Notes: generated from the letters alone by a model not told the origin. DNA of 10,252 nucleotides from Desulfobacterales bacterium (GCA_030066455.1 JASJBQ010000187.1:1-10252); one strand, 5' to 3'; shown: positions 1 through 6,548, counted from the stretch's first letter. Program-made: numbers and translations.

Positions 1-80
1 CGGCGCGCCAGCTCCAGCGCGTAGGCCCGGCCCAGGCCGCCGCCCGCTCCCGTCACGATCGCCACGCGACCGTCGAAACG
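1..80. repeat. Direct repeat copy A: start of SDR-coding segment, identical to 3130-3209
   Basis: All 80 bases match 3130-3209, including synonymous positions. The match begins at base 80, exactly where the SDR domain begins (codons for RFDGRVAIVTG), and reaches the window edge, so the true repeat is probably longer. This indicates recent duplication or gene conversion of the SDR module between two neighbouring fusion genes. Confidence 0.95.
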
Positions 81-1550
81 AATGGCCTCCGCCGTTTGCG
101 TTGAAGGCTGCGGGACGGCCTTCCAGAAGTAATTGGAAAAGCCGCGCTCGGGGTCCACGCCTTTACGTTTGAAAGCCATCCGGACGTCAAGCCCGATCCG
201 TAGGTCTTCCAGCCGGCAGTCGGTGAAATCCGCGGTCAACCGGCCGCCGCCCTCGAACTGCACCATCCCGTAGATGGCCGGGGGGTTCACCGACACGGCG
301 AGCATATCGCCGGTAAAGGTCTTCACCTTGGCGGGGATATCGGCAAAGGGGTAGTCCTCCTGGGTGTGCAGCGCCCCGCATTCCGGGTTGACACAGATGT
401 CGGTCTTGGGGAACTGGGGCGTCCCGCAGGCCTCACAGCGTCCGCCCACCAGCCCCAGGATCATGGCGTTCTTGCGCCAGAGCACGGTGGCGGCGGTCTG
501 GGTGGGCGCCTCGGCCCGGATGCCCATCTCGGTCTGGATCAGGTCGCGGAACTTGAGGAACCGGAGGTAGTTGTCCGTGGTCTCCTTGGCGGCCAGCGCG
601 CCTTCGAAGCCGTTGCGGGCAGGCAGCGCCGCGATCGCCGGGGTGGCCTCGAAACACAGGGCATCGCAGCCCTGGCCGAAGCCGGCCATGACGATCGTGT
701 CACCCGGCCGAGCCGTGTCCAGGGCGGCGGCCATCATCAGAAAAGGGTGGGCCGTGCCGGTTTCCCCGCAGACCGCGTGCAGGTTGTCGATCACGTTTTC
801 CGGCGCGACGCCCAATTCCTTGGCGATCCGGCGGTGCTCGGCCTTGAAGAAACAGGGAAAGACCAGGTGATCCACCTCCGTTGCGGCGATCCCCAGCTTG
901 TCCAGCAGCCCGTTCACGGCCTCGGGGATGATCCGCCGGTAGCCGGCGTCGCGCAACCAGCGCTCCTCCCACATGTAGTCGAAGCGCCGGTCGGCACCCC
1001 GGTAGTGGTCCACGAAATCACAGGTGACCGAATACGATCCCCGGTAAGCGGCGATCACGTTTTCCGTGCCCAGGCCGAAGGCCGCCGCCCCGTCGCCGAA
1101 CCACATCTCGTGGAAATAGGCCGTTTTGGTCTGGCGGGCATCGGCGGCCGCCACCAGGATGCGGCGCCGCTCGCCGCCCTGGATTGCCTCCAGCGCCGTG
1201 ACCAGCGCGGTGGTGCCGGCCTTGATGGCCGCACTGAAATCCGCGGTGAGCACGTGGGTGTCCAGGTTGAGCGCTGCCGCCACGATCCCGGCGTTCTGCC
1301 GGTCGGCAAACGGCAGGGTGGTGGAGGCCAGGTAGAGGGCGTCCAGACCGGATCGGTCCTGCCCGGCCAGACAGTCGCGGGCTGCGGCCACGGCCATGGT
1401 CAGGCTGTCTTCATCCCAGTTGCACATGGCGCGCTCACCCTGGGCCACCGCCATGATGGCCGGGGCGAACCAGCCCATGTGCTGAACGATGGCGGCCCGG
1501 CTCAGCCGCAGCCGGGGCAGATAGACGCCGTAGGAAGTAATCCCGAGCAT
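1..1550 (-). CDS. HMG-CoA-synthase/thiolase-like + Zn-ribbon/OB-fold (DUF35) + SDR fusion protein, C-terminus off the window
   Basis: Translating the minus strand from ATG 1550 gives 516 codons open to the window edge. Residues 1-305 resemble the HMG-CoA synthase family (opening MLGITSYGVYLPRLRLSR, an AGTTAL helix near 111-116, FGDGAAAFGLG at 151-161). Residues about 365-475 are a DUF35 module with an intact zinc-ribbon (Cys372, Cys375, Cys386, Cys391) followed by an OB-fold. From residue 490 an SDR domain starts (VTGAGGGLGR, 499-508) and runs off the window. An in-frame TAA lies 18 nt upstream of the ATG, and AAGGAG (1567-1562) sits 11 nt before it, so the start is firm. At the expected nucleophile position I see Ile109, and the usual His and Asn are also absent. 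In BbsAB-type thiolases a DUF35 protein partners a thiolase, so acyl-CoA cleavage or condensation is a reasonable inference. The fused dehydrogenase suggests oxidation and cleavage in one chain. The exact reaction is unknown. Confidence 0.85.
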   Translation of the reverse strand, partial: MLGITSYGVYLPRLRLSRAAIVQHMGWFAPAIMAVAQGERAMCNWDEDSLTMAVAAARDCLAGQDRSGLDALYLASTTLPFADRQNAGIVAAALNLDTHVLTADFSAAIKAGTTALVTALEAIQGGERRRILVAAADARQTKTAYFHEMWFGDGAAAFGLGTENVIAAYRGSYSVTCDFVDHYRGADRRFDYMWEERWLRDAGYRRIIPEAVNGLLDKLGIAATEVDHLVFPCFFKAEHRRIAKELGVAPENVIDNLHAVCGETGTAHPFLMMAAALDTARPGDTIVMAGFGQGCDALCFEATPAIAALPARNGFEGALAAKETTDNYLRFLKFRDLIQTEMGIRAEAPTQTAATVLWRKNAMILGLVGGRCEACGTPQFPKTDICVNPECGALHTQEDYPFADIPAKVKTFTGDMLAVSVNPPAIYGMVQFEGGGRLTADFTDCRLEDLRIGLDVRMAFKRKGVDPERGFSNYFWKAVPQPSTQTAEAIRFDGRVAIVTGAGGGLGRAYALELAR

Positions 1551-1668
1551 GATGACTTCTTCTCCTTACGGAAGAAAAGTGTTTTGAAAGCCGTAAAGCT
1601 CTATTCAGAGCAAAATTTTGGTACGATTGTTTTTGAACGGCTTAACCGCGCATTGTCTGAATGCTTCC
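1551..1668. other. Intergenic AT-richer leader upstream of the synthase-like gene
   Basis: This stretch lies between the first hairpin element and the start of the synthase-like gene, and is visibly richer in A/T than its surroundings (about 1571-1645). It holds the Shine-Dalgarno sequence AAGGAG (1567-1562, minus strand), a 5-bp stem (1598-1602 with 1607-1611) and a 7-nt inverted pair (1588-1594 with 1637-1643). I found no convincing -35/-10 pair, though a promoter here is possible given the long gap from the upstream gene. Confidence 0.4.
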
Positions 1669-1811
1669 GTGTCCATCCAGAAAGGGTAGATTTTGGTTCA
1701 GGCCAAGGCCGCAGTGCTTGTGAAACCGCAGGCGTAGCTTGGCTACGTCGAGGATTTCAGAAGCGCGAGAACGCCGGCCTGGGCCGAAAGATGCCCTTTA
1801 TGGATGGGCAC
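1669..1811. repeat. Long imperfect hairpin element 1 (70-nt arms, 3-nt loop)
   Basis: The arms 1669-1738 and 1742-1811 are complementary without gaps around a 3-nt loop; by hand count 47 of 70 positions form Watson-Crick pairs. The tip (CGTAGC/GCTACG) and the outer ends (GTGTCCATCC facing GGATGGGCAC) pair best. Such size and symmetry suit a MITE-like or REP/BIME-like interspersed element, or a structured transcript in the operon. I see no clear target-site duplication and no coding capacity. Confidence 0.75.
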
Positions 1812-1816
1812 ATACT

Positions 1817-1942
1817 CGGCGGTTTCGTAATAAGTCCGATAGCAAGGCTTGCGAAGTCCGAAGAATGAGGCGTACACGAGGTACGCCGCAATGACGAGGG
1901 CTGAAGCATAACGCCGCTATCGGGCTTATTACGAAACCGCCG
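1817..1942. repeat. Long hairpin element 2 with 27-nt terminal inverted repeats
   Basis: The terminal arms 1817-1843 and 1916-1942 are inverted repeats matching at 26 of 27 positions (one T/C difference). The centre contains a perfect 7-bp stem, GGCGTAC (1869-1875) with GTACGCC (1881-1887). The whole 126 nt can fold as one long hairpin with a poorly paired middle. It starts 5 nt after element 1 and ends one base from the stop codon of the multifunctional enzyme (1944-1946). Terminal repeats without an ORF suggest a MITE-like element. If transcribed it could stabilise or attenuate the upstream mRNA. Confidence 0.8.
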
Positions 1943-1943
1943 G

Positions 1944-4064
1944 CTAGCGTTTGAAGAGCTTTTCGATGAGCTGACTCTTCATGACATCGCCCTCGATCTT
2001 GAGTTGGCCCGTGTTGAAGGCCTGCATCGGCGGCAGACGGCCCGCCATCATGGCCAGGAAATCGGGGGCGGCCATGAGAAGCGTGCAGGTGGGCCGTTCA
2101 TGCGCTCCGGCCAGGACCTGGCATTGACGTTCCGCGACGATGCAGTGCCAGTCACCGCCGCCCTCGCCTGAAATCCGGTACTGAAACACGGCGCTAACCC
2201 CATCGGCCGCATCGGGCTGGAAGGCCGCCGGCATGGCTTCAAAAACCTGGGCGACAGACATCCCGCCTTCCCCACCCGCATCCGGTCCGATGGCCATTCC
2301 GTCCGGGGAGGCCTCGAAGGCGTTCAGCACGTCGGCCAGCTGAGCGTTGAGCTGGTCGTAAGTCTTCCCGCCCTCAAGTACAGCGATGCGGTCCATGGCG
2401 GCGGCCACCTCCTCGACACTGGGGTGTTCGCCAGCACCCCGCACCACCGTGCCGGGGCCGGTGACCACGGCGGCGCGGTTGAAGAACCCCATGCCGGCAT
2501 TGTAGATGTTGCCGCTCTCCGGGCACTCCTCGGCGCACAGGAAAAGCGTCAGGGGCACGACGAATTCGGGTTTCATCTTCCCGAAGAGATCCGGGGGCAT
2601 CACGTCCGCGGTCAGCCGCGAGGCCGCCAGCGGCGCAATCGTGTTCACCTGGATCCCGTACTTGGCCCCCTCCAGCTTCAGCGTGTTCATCAACCCCACC
2701 AGACCCAGCTTGGCCGCCGAATAGTTCGTCTGCCCGAAGTTGCCGTACAACCCCGCTGCCGAAGTCGTCATCACGATCCGCCCGTAACCCTTGGCCTTCA
2801 TTACCTCGAAGGCCGGCCGCGTCACGTGGTAGGCGCCGCTCAGGTGAACGTCCAGAACCGCCTGCCAGTTCTCCGGCGTCATCTTCGCAAAACTCTTGTC
2901 GCGCAGGATGCCTGCGTTGTTGATCACGATGTCCACCGTGCCGAAGGCCGCCAGCGCCGTCTGCACGATCGCCGCCCCGCCCTCGGGGCGGGCCACGTTG
3001 TCAAAGCTGGCCACCGCCTCGCCGCCGGCCGCCGCGATCTCCGCCACCACCGCCTCGGCCGGGGTGGCCGAACCCTCCCCGGCCCCGTCGCGCGCACCGC
3101 CCAGGTCGTTGACCACCACTTTGGCCCCGCGGCGCGCCAGCTCCAGCGCGTAGGCCCGGCCCAGGCCGCCGCCCGCTCCCGTCACGATCGCCACGCGACC
3201 GTCGAAACGGATCTGATGTTCGGGTATGGCGCCGTATTCGAAGACCCCCAGATCGATCACGGTCTCCCCGCTGCGGGCGTTGACCACCCGCCACAGGGCC
3301 CGGCCGTCGCTTTCCTTCCAGATCTGGGTCTTGATGGGATCACCGGGGTAGAGGGGTTTGGAAAACCGGCAGTTCATCCGGCGCACCCGTTCCGGGCGGC
3401 CTGGCACCAGGCGCTTGATCAGCGCCCGGCAGGCAAACCCGTGGGTGCACAGCCCGTGCATGATGGGCTTCTCGAAGCCGGCCAGTTCGGCAAATTCCTG
3501 GTCCACGTGCAGCTGAAATATATCGCCCGAGAGGCGGTAGAGCAGGGGCTGGTCGCGCGTGGGGGCGTCCTCGACCTCGAAGTCCGGATCCCGTTCGGGC
3601 ATGACGAGGGTCTGGGGGGGCGCGTTTTCGCCGCCGAAACCGCCGTCCAGGCGGGAGAAAAGGGTGAGCCGGCTGGTGAAAAGCTTCTTCCCGTTCGAAT
3701 GCCAGGTATCGCTCTGCCCAACCACCAGCGCCCCCTTGTCCTTGCCCTTGTCATAGAAGTCGGTCAGGCATCCGCGGGTCGTCAAGGTGCCCTCGGGCGG
3801 AATCGGCTGATGAAAGATCAGTTCCTGTTCGCCGTGAAGGATGCCGGCCAGGTTGACGTTGGCCTCGGCGGAAAAGAGCGGGAAGAAGTTGAACACGGCG
3901 GCGATCGAAAAACTCGGCAGGACCTTAAGATTTTTCTCGTAAGTGTACTCGATCTCGTCGAAACCGGCCCCCACCCCCAGGGCATAGAGCACGGCGTCTT
4001 TCCAGTCGTAGTCATTGGTGACCGGCCCCAGGGGCTTGCCCAGGGCTTCCAGGTTCAGCGCCAT
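1944..4064 (-). CDS. Multifunctional beta-oxidation protein: hydratase-2, (3R)-hydroxyacyl-CoA dehydrogenase (SDR), SCP2
   Basis: This 706-aa protein starts at ATG 4064 behind a strong AAGGAGG with a 6-nt spacer. Residues 1-280 are a MaoC/hydratase-2 double hot dog with the motif GDIFQLHVD (180-188) and GFEKPIMHGLCTHG (196-209); Asp181 and His186 fit the catalytic pair, but the usual Asn-Pro between them is Phe-Gln. Residues 287-545 are an SDR domain very like eukaryotic peroxisomal MFE-2: TGAGGGLG (295-302), NNAG (382-385), Ser435, Tyr448, Lys452, and GNFGQTNYSAAKLGL. Residues about 600-706 are an SCP2 sterol-carrier domain. Expected activity: enoyl-CoA to (3R)-hydroxyacyl-CoA to 3-ketoacyl-CoA, with SCP2 binding the lipid. 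No signal peptide is apparent, so it is likely cytosolic. The order hydratase-SDR-SCP2 differs from mammalian MFE-2 (SDR-hydratase-SCP2). It follows the TetR gene by 31 nt, so the two are probably co-transcribed. Confidence 0.93.
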   Translation of the reverse strand: MALNLEALGKPLGPVTNDYDWKDAVLYALGVGAGFDEIEYTYEKNLKVLPSFSIAAVFNFFPLFSAEANVNLAGILHGEQELIFHQPIPPEGTLTTRGCLTDFYDKGKDKGALVVGQSDTWHSNGKKLFTSRLTLFSRLDGGFGGENAPPQTLVMPERDPDFEVEDAPTRDQPLLYRLSGDIFQLHVDQEFAELAGFEKPIMHGLCTHGFACRALIKRLVPGRPERVRRMNCRFSKPLYPGDPIKTQIWKESDGRALWRVVNARSGETVIDLGVFEYGAIPEHQIRFDGRVAIVTGAGGGLGRAYALELARRGAKVVVNDLGGARDGAGEGSATPAEAVVAEIAAAGGEAVASFDNVARPEGGAAIVQTALAAFGTVDIVINNAGILRDKSFAKMTPENWQAVLDVHLSGAYHVTRPAFEVMKAKGYGRIVMTTSAAGLYGNFGQTNYSAAKLGLVGLMNTLKLEGAKYGIQVNTIAPLAASRLTADVMPPDLFGKMKPEFVVPLTLFLCAEECPESGNIYNAGMGFFNRAAVVTGPGTVVRGAGEHPSVEEVAAAMDRIAVLEGGKTYDQLNAQLADVLNAFEASPDGMAIGPDAGGEGGMSVAQVFEAMPAAFQPDAADGVSAVFQYRISGEGGGDWHCIVAERQCQVLAGAHERPTCTLLMAAPDFLAMMAGRLPPMQAFNTGQLKIEGDVMKSQLIEKLFKR
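3130..3209. repeat. Direct repeat copy B: SDR-coding segment identical to 1-80
   Basis: This is the second copy of the 80-nt identical stretch, inside the SDR part of the multifunctional enzyme. Identity stops at base 3210, right at the hydratase-to-SDR boundary. How far the similarity continues at lower coordinates cannot be judged because the other copy leaves the window. Confidence 0.95.
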
Positions 4065-4095
4065 CGTGCGCCTCCTTGTGATGGGTGCTTCGGTG

Positions 4096-4737
4096 TCAGG
4101 ATACCGTGCCGGAGTTCGTTTCGGTGCTGAACGCCGGCACCAGAATGAATTTGAGGGTTTCCTTGACCACGTCCGTGTAGGCTTTAGGCGCCACGCCCAA
4201 CATGGGGCGGAAGTAGTCCTGGCCCGATATAAAATTCAGCACCGCATGCCAGACGGCCAGGATCCGCGCCTTGGCCTGGACCGATACGCTATCCGGGTCC
4301 GCCGCCAGCCCCATGGCCACGGCGATGCTGGAAATGTATTGGGTGATATTGATGTCGAACGCGGCCGTATGGTCCGCCTTGCGAAAATAGCCGAAGAGGA
4401 TCAGGTTGGAGACTTCCGGGTACTCGAAGAGGTAGTCGCACATCACATCGATGGCGATTTCCAGGCGGCGTCCGACATCGGCCCCGCGGCAGCGGCGCTC
4501 GACCGCGATGAAGCGCTCCGTGATTTCCGCGTTGACGGCGCCGACGACCCCCTCGTAGAGTTCCTGCTTTTCACCCCAGTGGTAGTGCAGGGTGGAGACG
4601 TCGATGCCCACGTCACCGGCGATCATACGGGTGGTGGTGTCGCTGTAGCCGTTCGCCCCGAAGAGCCGCCGGGCCGAAGCCAGAATACGCGCCTTCATCG
4701 AGTCCGGGTCCTGGAGCGCTTTTTCAAGCCGGGTCAT
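4096..4737 (-). CDS. TetR/AcrR-family transcriptional regulator
   Basis: The 213-aa protein has an N-terminal TetR helix-turn-helix: SARRLFGANGYSDTTTRMIA followed by GDVGIDVSTLHYHWGEKQELY, the classic helix 2-3-4 pattern. The rest is an all-helical ligand-binding and dimerisation domain with no specific family signature I recognise. I chose ATG 4737. GTG 4740 is also possible, being 9 nt from the GGAGG Shine-Dalgarno (4757-4753) against 12 nt for the ATG; TTG 4749 directly abuts the GGAGG and is unlikely. The gene heads the putative acyl-CoA operon and lies just downstream of a perfect 20-bp palindrome. By analogy with FadR-like TetR regulators it probably represses itself and the downstream enzymes until an acyl-CoA ligand binds; this is inference. 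Confidence 0.92.
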   Translation of the reverse strand: MTRLEKALQDPDSMKARILASARRLFGANGYSDTTTRMIAGDVGIDVSTLHYHWGEKQELYEGVVGAVNAEITERFIAVERRCRGADVGRRLEIAIDVMCDYLFEYPEVSNLILFGYFRKADHTAAFDINITQYISSIAVAMGLAADPDSVSVQAKARILAVWHAVLNFISGQDYFRPMLGVAPKAYTDVVKETLKFILVPAFSTETNSGTVS

Positions 4738-4762
4738 CACGCCCGCCAACCTCCATCATTTG

Positions 4763-4782
4763 TTTCCATCATATGATGGAAA
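4763..4782. promoter_or_regulatory. Perfect 20-bp palindrome, probable TetR-family operator
   Basis: TTTCCATCATATGATGGAAA is its own reverse complement, centred at 4772/4773. A further CCATCAT half site lies at 4753-4759. It is between the TetR regulator and the divergent metallo-hydrolase gene, 25 nt from the regulator's start, the standard position for an autoregulatory TetR operator. It would overlap the start of transcription predicted from the -35 hexamer at 4812-4807. Confidence 0.75.
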
Positions 4783-4812
4783 ACCATCGCCCAGAACGCA
4801 TATGGCTGTCAA
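4783..4812 (-). promoter_or_regulatory. Candidate promoter of the TetR operon
   Basis: On the minus strand a consensus TTGACA (-35) occupies 4812-4807, and 18 nt further GATGGT (4788-4783) could be a poor -10 with 3 of 6 matches. The initiation point would then fall in the 20-bp palindrome, so a bound repressor would block it. TATGAT within the palindrome is an alternative -10 but lacks a good -35. Confidence 0.4.
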
Positions 4813-4818
4813 GCCATA
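4801..4818. repeat. Inverted repeat TATGGCT-GTCA-AGCCATA in divergent promoter region
   Basis: A perfect 7-bp inverted repeat with a 4-nt spacer overlaps the minus-strand TTGACA. It could be a second protein-binding site serving the regulator or the metallo-hydrolase promoter. Its sequence is unrelated to the 20-bp palindrome, so a different protein, or no function, is possible. Confidence 0.45.
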
Positions 4819-4941
4819 AATCACGTTCGCGCACCCTGTCACGGCATGCCCCCGGCTTGAGCGGATTCCTGGCGCGTGCTAAGTCAACCCCGGATCAACA
4901 GGATCAATCGCCTGAAGCGGCTTCCACAGGAAAGGAGAGGT

Positions 4942-5826
4942 ATGCAGGAGCAATCGTTCGGCCCTGTGCGTTTCATCCCGGGCCCCAACCGGGGCAAATA
5001 CCCCTACTGCCATTCAATCTACATCGAAGGCGCACGCATTCTCATCGACCCGGCCGCCGACCGCGAGCGGCTGAAGCGCCTGCGCGCCGAGGAGGGTGTC
5101 GCGGCGGTCTGGTTGAGCCACTGGCATGAGGATCACTTCATGCACCTGGACCTGTTCGACGACCTGCCCCTGGCCATGCATGCGGCCGACGCCCCGATGC
5201 TGGCCGACATGGATCGCTTTCTGGACGCCTACGGCATCGAGGCGCCCGAGACGCGCGACCACTGGCGCGCGGTATTGACGAAGGTGTTTCATTTCCGGCC
5301 GCGCCGTGCGGACCGGCTGCTGGAGGCGGGCGAGAGCATCGACCTCGGTGGCGTGCGGGTGGAAGTGCTGCACACCCCCGGCCACACGCCGGGCCACCTG
5401 GCCTTCCAATTCGTGGAGCCGGAAGTGCTCTTTCTGGGGGACTACGACCTGACCGCCTTCGGCCCCTGGTACGGGGACCGGGACTCGAGCATCGCCCAAA
5501 CCGTGGCGGCCGTTCGAATGCTCCGGGGCATCCCGGCCCGAACCTGGCTGGCCGGCCATGAAACCGGCATCTTCGAAGCGGCCCCGGCCGGTATCTGGGA
5601 CGCTTACCTGGCGGTCATCGACCGTCGCCGGCAGGCCCTGCTGGATCTGCTGGCAACCCCCTGCAGCATGGAAGACATCGTCAACGCCTGGATCGTCTAC
5701 CGCAAGCCGCGGGAACCGCTGGCGTTCTATGCCCACGCCGAGCAGGCCCTGATGGGCAAACACCTGCAGGAGCTCCTGGCGAGCGGGCAGGTGATCGAAG
5801 ACGGCGGCTATTTCCGGCGGGCCTGA
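4942..5826 (+). CDS. Metallo-beta-lactamase-fold hydrolase with C-terminal helical/winged-helix region
   Basis: The 294-aa protein has the full metal-binding signature: HWHEDH (His60, His62, Asp64, His65), HTPGHTPGH with His148, LGD with Asp167, and AGH with His206. A dinuclear metal site is therefore expected. The C-terminal 70 residues, after about 225, resemble the helical or winged-helix extension of LACTB2-like and other MBL hydrolases. Family members include glyoxalase II-like thioesterases, nucleases and lactonases; the substrate cannot be assigned. I prefer ATG 4942, 4 nt after AGGAG, over the in-frame ATG 4876, whose extra 22 residues do not resemble the family. It is divergent from the TetR operon and shares its regulatory region, so it may be co-regulated and act on an acyl-CoA or related ester, but that is conjecture. 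Confidence 0.9.
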   Translation: MQEQSFGPVRFIPGPNRGKYPYCHSIYIEGARILIDPAADRERLKRLRAEEGVAAVWLSHWHEDHFMHLDLFDDLPLAMHAADAPMLADMDRFLDAYGIEAPETRDHWRAVLTKVFHFRPRRADRLLEAGESIDLGGVRVEVLHTPGHTPGHLAFQFVEPEVLFLGDYDLTAFGPWYGDRDSSIAQTVAAVRMLRGIPARTWLAGHETGIFEAAPAGIWDAYLAVIDRRRQALLDLLATPCSMEDIVNAWIVYRKPREPLAFYAHAEQALMGKHLQELLASGQVIEDGGYFRRA

Positions 5827-5879
5827 TCCTTCCGTCCGCCCTTTCCCGTCTGGGCACCACGCACTCGGGTCTTCCCCCG

Positions 5880-6548
5880 TCAAGCCTCAAATGTCTTCAG
5901 GAAGGCATCGGCTTCCTTGATCGAGCGTTCGATGTCGCGGATGAGCACATCGATGTCCGACTGGATCGCGGCCATCTCCGCGCCCAGCGCGCCCACGGCC
6001 TGGGCGTTGAGGTTGTGTTTGAGATACAGAACGTAGTCGTTTAGCCGGGTGAGCACCGGGTCCATGCGACCCCGGGCCCGAACCATGGACGCGTGGAGCC
6101 GTTGGTAGCGCTCGCGGGTGCGGGCCAGGGACTGGCGGCTCTTGCGGCGAAAGGTTGCATTGGTCATCTGGCCGATCTCGCCTTCCCATTCAAGAAAGAG
6201 ATCCGCCGCGATCTGCTCGACATTGTCGATGCGGTCGTCGATCACCGCCGCCCGGTGCTGGCAGTCCTCGAAATCCCCTTTCAGACGGCGGTAGGCGCTT
6301 TCGAGTTCGCCGCCTTCAAACCCGGTCAGCTCCTTGATGCGCGTGAGGGCATCCTTGAATTCCTCCGAGGCCCGGGCCTGGTCTTCCCGGGCGGCCGTCA
6401 CCTCGTCTTTGAGCAAGTGGCGCTTTTCCTTGCCCACGCTCTCCCACATGGCGTAGTAGGTGCTGCGGCAGCCCCACACAGCCGCGAGCAGGACGAGCAG
6501 AAGGGCCCAGGGCCCTGGTTTCAGGATCAGCTGAAGCGCTCGGTGCAT
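5880..6548 (-). CDS. DUF2959-family coiled-coil protein with N-terminal membrane anchor or lipobox
   Basis: The 222-aa product has a hydrophobic N-terminus (about residues 12-26) ending in AVWGC (Cys27). This could be a non-canonical lipobox or a plain signal anchor. The rest is charged and helical with long coiled-coil potential and matches my recollection of DUF2959: YYAMWESVGKEKR, the FEGGELE segment, then RYQRLHASM and DPVLTRLNDYVLYLKHNLNA. The function of this family is not known to me; an envelope location is expected. The start is chosen at ATG 6548 because GGAG lies 9 nt upstream. A GTG at 6563 would add five residues but has no Shine-Dalgarno. It follows the HD-domain gene by 35 nt, so the two are probably co-transcribed. 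It converges with the metallo-hydrolase gene; the 53 nt between them show no clear terminator. Confidence 0.82.
   Translation of the reverse strand: MHRALQLILKPGPWALLLVLLAAVWGCRSTYYAMWESVGKEKRHLLKDEVTAAREDQARASEEFKDALTRIKELTGFEGGELESAYRRLKGDFEDCQHRAAVIDDRIDNVEQIAADLFLEWEGEIGQMTNATFRRKSRQSLARTRERYQRLHASMVRARGRMDPVLTRLNDYVLYLKHNLNAQAVGALGAEMAAIQSDIDVLIRDIERSIKEADAFLKTFEA

Noticed and set aside
366..1868. 500-codon open frame on the plus strand
   Set aside because: It is antisense to the synthase-like gene, has low-complexity Gly/Arg/His-rich composition, and runs through hairpin element 1. It is a GC-rich shadow frame.
1669..1942. CRISPR or tandem repeat array
   Set aside because: The block consists of two different hairpins, not regularly spaced direct repeats.
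2424..4130. 568-codon open frame on the plus strand
   Set aside because: It is fully antisense to the multifunctional enzyme, whose three domains are unmistakable, and has no recognisable domain of its own.
5827..5879. Bidirectional terminator between the convergent genes
   Set aside because: No stable stem with a T tract is visible in these 53 nt.
5014..5883. 289-codon minus-strand frame
   Set aside because: It is antisense to the metallo-beta-lactamase-fold gene with its intact metal motifs.
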